A stretch of 64,000 nucleotides of DNA from Agelaius tricolor (lineage: Eukaryota > Chordata > Aves > Passeriformes > Icteridae), in contig JALJCS010000022.1 of NCBI GenBank assembly GCA_023055355.1, positions 7,487,001 through 7,551,000 on the forward strand. The letters are read 5' to 3'. How positions within the stretch are numbered: position 1 is the first letter of the stretch; every line of letters starts with the position of its first letter. A program made the translations under genes and the position numbers. Shown piece after piece: positions 61,601 to 64,000 of this stretch. Under the pieces are notes generated by a model. That model was not told the DNA's origin. It saw only the letters and a program-made list of their open reading frames with translations, and ran no database searches.

Positions 61601-63089
61601 CTATCTTTTGAATGGAGAAATATCTATATTAAAAGTAATCCTTACTGTAGAAAAGTTGAAGAACTCCTGGCTGAGAATACTGGGAACCAGTAAGTGCTGA
61701 GGAATAGTGGGAGCAGGGGGGAGAGAAGAGGAACAAAAGCTGTGGAGTTTGTGGAGGGTATGGAGCAATGCTGGCACACAGGCAGCACAGCACCCATCTA
61801 ATCCAACATTCTGTCCACAGCAGAGGCTCTGAGAAGATACCCAGGAGAGATAAGAACAGTAACATATGGTACTTTCTAAGTATCACCATTCCAATTCCTG
61901 TGTCTAAATAAGGAAAATGACAACTGGTGAGGCCATTTATCTTTCACAGTTTATGGAAACAACACAGTCCAGAAATTTGTCTAAGTAGCAAACTTAAATC
62001 CTGACCAGGAAAATAGATCAATGAGGCTTTTCTCACACAAGTCAAATTGAGAATTGGGACCAAAGCTGAAAAAAAAGTTACCCAGTAACAGTTCTCTGAC
62101 CTGAAAATTTATTTGCTTTTGGACACAGACTTAAGAAAGAGTTGGAAAAATGCAAAGATGATAGCTGGGAAAGTGTCTGTGAGACTCTTCAAACAGAAAT
62201 TGAAATTCTGCAAATGGTATGCCATTTTCATTATATATTTTAAGTGTTTGATAATTTTAGTTTTAAAGGTATCCTTTAGGATGATAGGCAGTGGTTTTGG
62301 ATAAGCAGTTTTTTTTTATTCTTTGCACATGTCTAGGTATTCTCTTGATGCAGACATGCTCCAATATTCATTTGTTTCAGCTTATTTCCAAATGTCCACA
62401 AATATAATTTCTATAGAAAAGGAAAGCACAAAGAAGAATTTAAAGATATGCTTTCAGCACAAGAAATATGTACTGGGGGGGTCTTATATAAATTGTTAGT
62501 TTATTGAAAGCTGCAAAAGATTATGCATTTAGGAGCTAAATTAACCTTTACATGCAGCTGCCAGTTAAATGGAAGATGGGAGTATGGAGAAATAAGATGA
62601 TAAAAACATCCTTTCAACTAGTATTTTATTTTGTCCACCCACAAATTCCTTACAAAAACTTACTAAAACATGTTTTTCTCTGAATGCCAATCCTAACTTC
62701 AAATTTCTTGATTGTCAGTCTGTGTCACAATACAAAGAGAAAAAATATTTTGAAGTTCCTTTTGAGAAACAAAGAAGTTTTAAAGGTTCATTTTAGAGCC
62801 CCTGATTGAGCTGTACAAAGACACAGCTGCCACTACCATCAAGCAGAACAACAGTCCTGAGAAATTTGCATTACTCACTTTTATAATCCGTTTCAAGTTT
62901 CTGTTGAAGTAATGTAACTTACTTGTACTTTGTTATTTTTTTATTATTTTTTCAGAAAGGAAAATAAAACATTTCAATGTTCAAAAATTTCTCTGTGAAA
63001 AAATACTATACTCAAAATATTTCATTTTCTACAATTCCATTCTTTTTCTTTTTCAGAATTTATCACAAAAGAAGTCTTCAGAGAAATGA
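44850..63089 (+). CDS. CCDC172: CCDC172, coiled-coil domain-containing protein 172 (eight coding exons, complete)
   Basis: Joining 44850-44928, 45108-45193, 48342-48458, 49833-49998, 51877-51978, 52724-52826, 62129-62216 and 63057-63089 gives 257 codons and a TGA. The human protein has 258. All seven introns are GT-AG and every junction keeps frame. The product is almost wholly heptad-like helix rich in K, E, Q and L, with no membrane segment or signal peptide. Conserved stretches include KITEEE, MESMEH, QKNEL, LEAEK, CLRLKKELE and LQTEIE. In rodents CCDC172 was described as a Tektin-2-binding protein of the sperm midpiece (family knowledge), so a flagellar structural role is likely. Its position beside GFRA1 matches human chromosome 10q25. 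Identity is very secure. Confidence 0.95.
45108..45193 (+). CDS. CCDC172: CCDC172 coding exon 2
   Basis: The exon follows gtcttgcag and ends ACCAAG|gtgagc, 86 bases. It completes an Ala codon and encodes KWDINRSYEKINQIKEELSA through KINLETK, a coiled-coil segment. It is only 179 bases from exon 1. Confidence 0.93.
45194..48341 (+). other. CCDC172: CCDC172 intron 2
   Basis: This is a 3.1-kb intron with a compound microsatellite at 46,048-46,085. Nothing else was recognised; open frames inside it lack family resemblance. Confidence 0.85.
46048..46085 (+). repeat. Compound (TA)n(TG)8(TA)n microsatellite
   Basis: The alternating run aatatatata is followed by eight TG units and then tatatatata. 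It is an alternating purine-pyrimidine tract inside CCDC172 intron 2. Confidence 0.93.
48342..48458 (+). CDS. CCDC172: CCDC172 coding exon 3
   Basis: This 117-base, phase-0 exon lies between ttggaag and ATCATG|gtatgt. It encodes VQHLSVKQLNVEILKKHEDS through LLKIM. The corresponding human segment begins VQQFSEKSFLLQLLKTHE. Confidence 0.93.
48459..49832 (+). other. CCDC172: CCDC172 intron 3
   Basis: This is a 1.4-kb AT-rich intron with donor gtatgt and acceptor tttttttcag. No repeat or gene was recognised in it. Confidence 0.85.
49833..49998 (+). CDS. CCDC172: CCDC172 coding exon 4
   Basis: This 166-base exon follows gctttttttcag and ends AAAAATG|gtaagt (phase 1). It encodes ADAKRKITEEEDNFTREIRE, the FNNEYGLTSNRDLL region and LENEAALLKN. 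It is the best-conserved part against human (KITEEE, DFNNDYEIT). Confidence 0.94.
49999..51876 (+). other. CCDC172: CCDC172 intron 4
   Basis: This is a 1.9-kb intron whose middle (about 50,385-51,045) is an old CR1 LINE. The remainder is AT-rich sequence with no recognised feature. Confidence 0.85.
50385..51045 (+). mobile_element. Ancient CR1 LINE fragment
   Basis: The order of motifs follows the 3' third of a CR1 of the turtle/bird type: agggtcgtcatggatcacag with gaacatgagtcaac, then gaccagctggagagaatcca, gaaagacttgtgactattta, aggaaaagactgatg, a decayed stretch ending ggagagtctgtctgac, then gaagattccattaccaaagg, and a tail ggtgacccctcaaagtccat with ccagcctcatgatctgt. It is heavily mutated and carries no intact frame. 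Confidence 0.75.
51877..51978 (+). CDS. CCDC172: CCDC172 coding exon 5
   Basis: This 102-base exon follows ttttttcttag and ends CTCAAAG|gtgtgc. It encodes EMESMEHKNVQLNALQLQKN and then ELKQDLFTLQSELK. Human has EMKSMEHDSSQLNELQKQKN at the same place. Confidence 0.94.
51979..52723 (+). other. CCDC172: CCDC172 intron 5
   Basis: This is a 745-base AT-rich intron with donor gtgtgc and acceptor tttag. A 42-base TA dinucleotide repeat lies at its 3' end. Confidence 0.88.
52651..52692 (+). repeat. (TA)21 microsatellite next to the exon 6 acceptor
   Basis: Twenty-one uninterrupted TA units are preceded by a less regular AT stretch from about 52,631. The repeat ends 29 bases before the acceptor AG of CCDC172 exon 6, so it occupies or borders the branch-point region. 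Confidence 0.95.
52724..52826 (+). CDS. CCDC172: CCDC172 coding exon 6
   Basis: This 103-base exon encodes DLEKVIREAERMTKDLEAEK, then VQVTEKPQTDPECL and two bases of an Arg codon. It ends TTAAG|gtaaaa. Its acceptor (tttcatgtttag) has a weak pyrimidine tract and lies about 31 bases after a 42-base TA repeat. The downstream intron is the largest in the gene (9.3 kb). Confidence 0.93.
52827..62128 (+). other. CCDC172: CCDC172 intron 6 (9.3 kb)
   Basis: This is the largest intron of the gene. It includes an old CR1 reverse-transcriptase fragment (about 57,101-57,440) and T/G-rich low-complexity sequence around 56,130-56,215. A GC-richer patch at 53,030-53,260 could not be assigned. Stretches 53,300-56,100, 57,500-62,100 and most of the rest show nothing recognisable. 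Confidence 0.85.
57101..57440 (+). mobile_element. Ancient CR1 LINE fragment (reverse-transcriptase region)
   Basis: The sequence runs ggatttacaaaaagcagatc, aaatctgactaatgatgctt, ctttgataagacaacagata, tctagacatttataaagtat and ttgatgctatccc. This follows the CR1 stretch that encodes the reverse-transcriptase part around LDFSKAFDTV. Frame and spacing are broken. It is an old, inactive copy in CCDC172 intron 6; boundaries are approximate. Confidence 0.65.
62129..62216 (+). CDS. CCDC172: CCDC172 coding exon 7
   Basis: This 88-base exon follows tttggacacag and ends CAAATG|gtatgc. It encodes LKKELEKCKDDSWESVCETL and then QTEIEILQM, completing the Arg codon split from exon 6. Human reads [20 protein letters not shown] here. 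Confidence 0.93.
62217..63056 (+). other. CCDC172: CCDC172 intron 7
   Basis: This is an 840-base AT-rich intron with donor gtatgc and a strong acceptor tract (tctttttctttttcag). No other feature was recognised. Confidence 0.87.
63057..63089 (+). CDS. CCDC172: CCDC172 coding exon 8 (C-terminus and stop)
   Basis: This is a 33-base terminal coding segment after ttctttttcag, encoding NLSQKKSSEK and TGA. Human ends TLAQKDLQESK, so the last residues differ but the length is nearly the same. The 3' untranslated region follows. Confidence 0.9.
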   Translation, partial: NLSQKKSSEK

Positions 63090-63260
63090 ATGATATCTGG
63101 CATATAATATGGAGCGTCACAGAAGCAAGTCTGAGAACTTTTTAATTGTTTTACTCAGGTTCTCTCAGATTTGCTTCTATTTTATGTTTGTTTAATTCAC
63201 ACTTTGAAACTGCCTTTAATTTTCATTAAAATAAAATTTGATTAATTTAAAAGTGAGGGG
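63090..63260 (+). terminator. CCDC172: CCDC172 3' untranslated region with polyadenylation signal
   Basis: A canonical AATAAA occurs at 63230-63235, 141 bases after the stop codon. It is followed by a GT-rich stretch (gaggtttgtgttttatctt) suitable as a downstream element. The cleavage site would fall near 63,250. Confidence 0.7.
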
Positions 63261-64000
63261 AGGTTTGTGTTTTATCTTCACATTCAATAGCTGTCCCTCC
63301 ACAGGTTCCTCTTTGTGGCCCATGGATCACAGTACCTGGTAAACTACACCTAAAGCTCAGTTCCTACATTACTAGCTCTGTTCTTTATGTACTATTTTTC
63401 ACATGAATGGTCTCCTATTTTTTAAAGGTAGTGACATGGTCTTATTTGAGAGGAAGACTGCTATTACCATCAATAACTCCTAAGAGGAGCTGTGACTATT
63501 TCATTTATTCCTCAACAATGTAATCCTGTAATGAACTCCCTGAAATAGCTCAGCTCCAGCAGCACAGCTTGACAGTCCAGAAAGGTTTGCAGATCTACTG
63601 AGCTCTAGGTGCCTCCAGTGGTGGGAAGCCAGTCCATGACTTAGCACTTGCCTTCTGATAACACAAAAAAATCTTTTCTCCCTCTCCCACAACCCACAAA
63701 ATACTGGGTGCTTAACTTCAGCACCTGAGAGCAGATAAAACCTTATTCTAAATGAAAAGCCCACATTCCTAGAGGATTGGTGCAGCATTTGGGTTGAATC
63801 AGAATATTCACTCCAGCATGTAGGGTGTGCAATGTAACAGCAGTTCCCAGCCCCACAGTGGGAACTGACTTTCTCATTCAGGTGCTTACAGTAAAGCCAT
63901 GTAAGAGCATTCACTCTGCTCAACCTCAGTCCTCTCTGTGGCCACAGCCTCATCACATCCCACTGCATGTCCAAGTATTTTTCAATGCTTCTCACCCAGG
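63261..64000. other. Downstream flank of CCDC172, no recognised gene
   Basis: About 740 bases follow the CCDC172 polyadenylation site. A 164-codon open frame on the minus strand (63,501-63,995) covers most of it but resembles no family I know. In human the next gene is a pancreatic-lipase relative on the plus strand; none of its residues appear here. Confidence 0.6.

Noticed and set aside
1..64000. CRISPR arrays, operons, phage or bacterial mobile systems
   Set aside because: The only tandem arrays are microsatellites and the GC-rich minisatellite. Gene structure, splice sites and retroelements are those of a bird genome.

Overview
The window is vertebrate nuclear DNA, most likely from a perching bird (passerine). 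It is AT-rich, intron-dominated sequence with split genes and canonical GT-AG junctions. It carries CR1 LINE fragments, one avian endogenous-retrovirus solo LTR, and two copies of a tRNA-Ile-headed, CR1-tailed SINE that matches my memory of TguSINE1, a passerine family. There is no operon, CRISPR array, plasmid or phage structure, and no rRNA or functional tRNA gene was recognised. Two protein-coding genes can be reconstructed exon by exon. They lie head to head, and their order matches human 10q25 (GFRA1 next to CCDC172). Left block (about 1-26,490, minus strand): the 5' end of GFRA1, the GPI-anchored GDNF co-receptor. It comprises a CpG-island promoter and leader (about 25,590-26,490), a signal-peptide exon (25,327-25,366), the first cysteine-rich domain exon (23,938-24,240) and a short linker exon (22,069-22,152). 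All bases below 22,069 are the next intron; the remaining exons lie off the left edge. A GC-rich minisatellite of about 30 units fills the intron right beside the donor of the D1 exon. Middle block (about 26,490-44,400): about 18 kb between the two genes. It holds a SINE copy, a solo LTR flanked by a perfect 5-bp target-site duplication, old CR1-like remnants, simple repeats and one candidate CTCF motif. Right block (44,850-63,089, plus strand): the complete CCDC172 coding region, eight exons encoding 257 residues of almost entirely coiled-coil protein, with a polyadenylation signal at 63,230. It is followed by about 0.9 kb with no recognised gene. The two genes do not share a pathway: GFRA1 acts at the cell surface with RET, and CCDC172 is a Tektin-2-associated sperm protein in mammals. 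I found no convincing new biological system. The most unusual features are the stop-free minisatellite that would fuse a long low-complexity tail onto GFRA1 D1 if the intron were retained, the overlapping upstream ORFs before the GFRA1 start, and a near-perfect 78-bp direct repeat in the GFRA1 intron.
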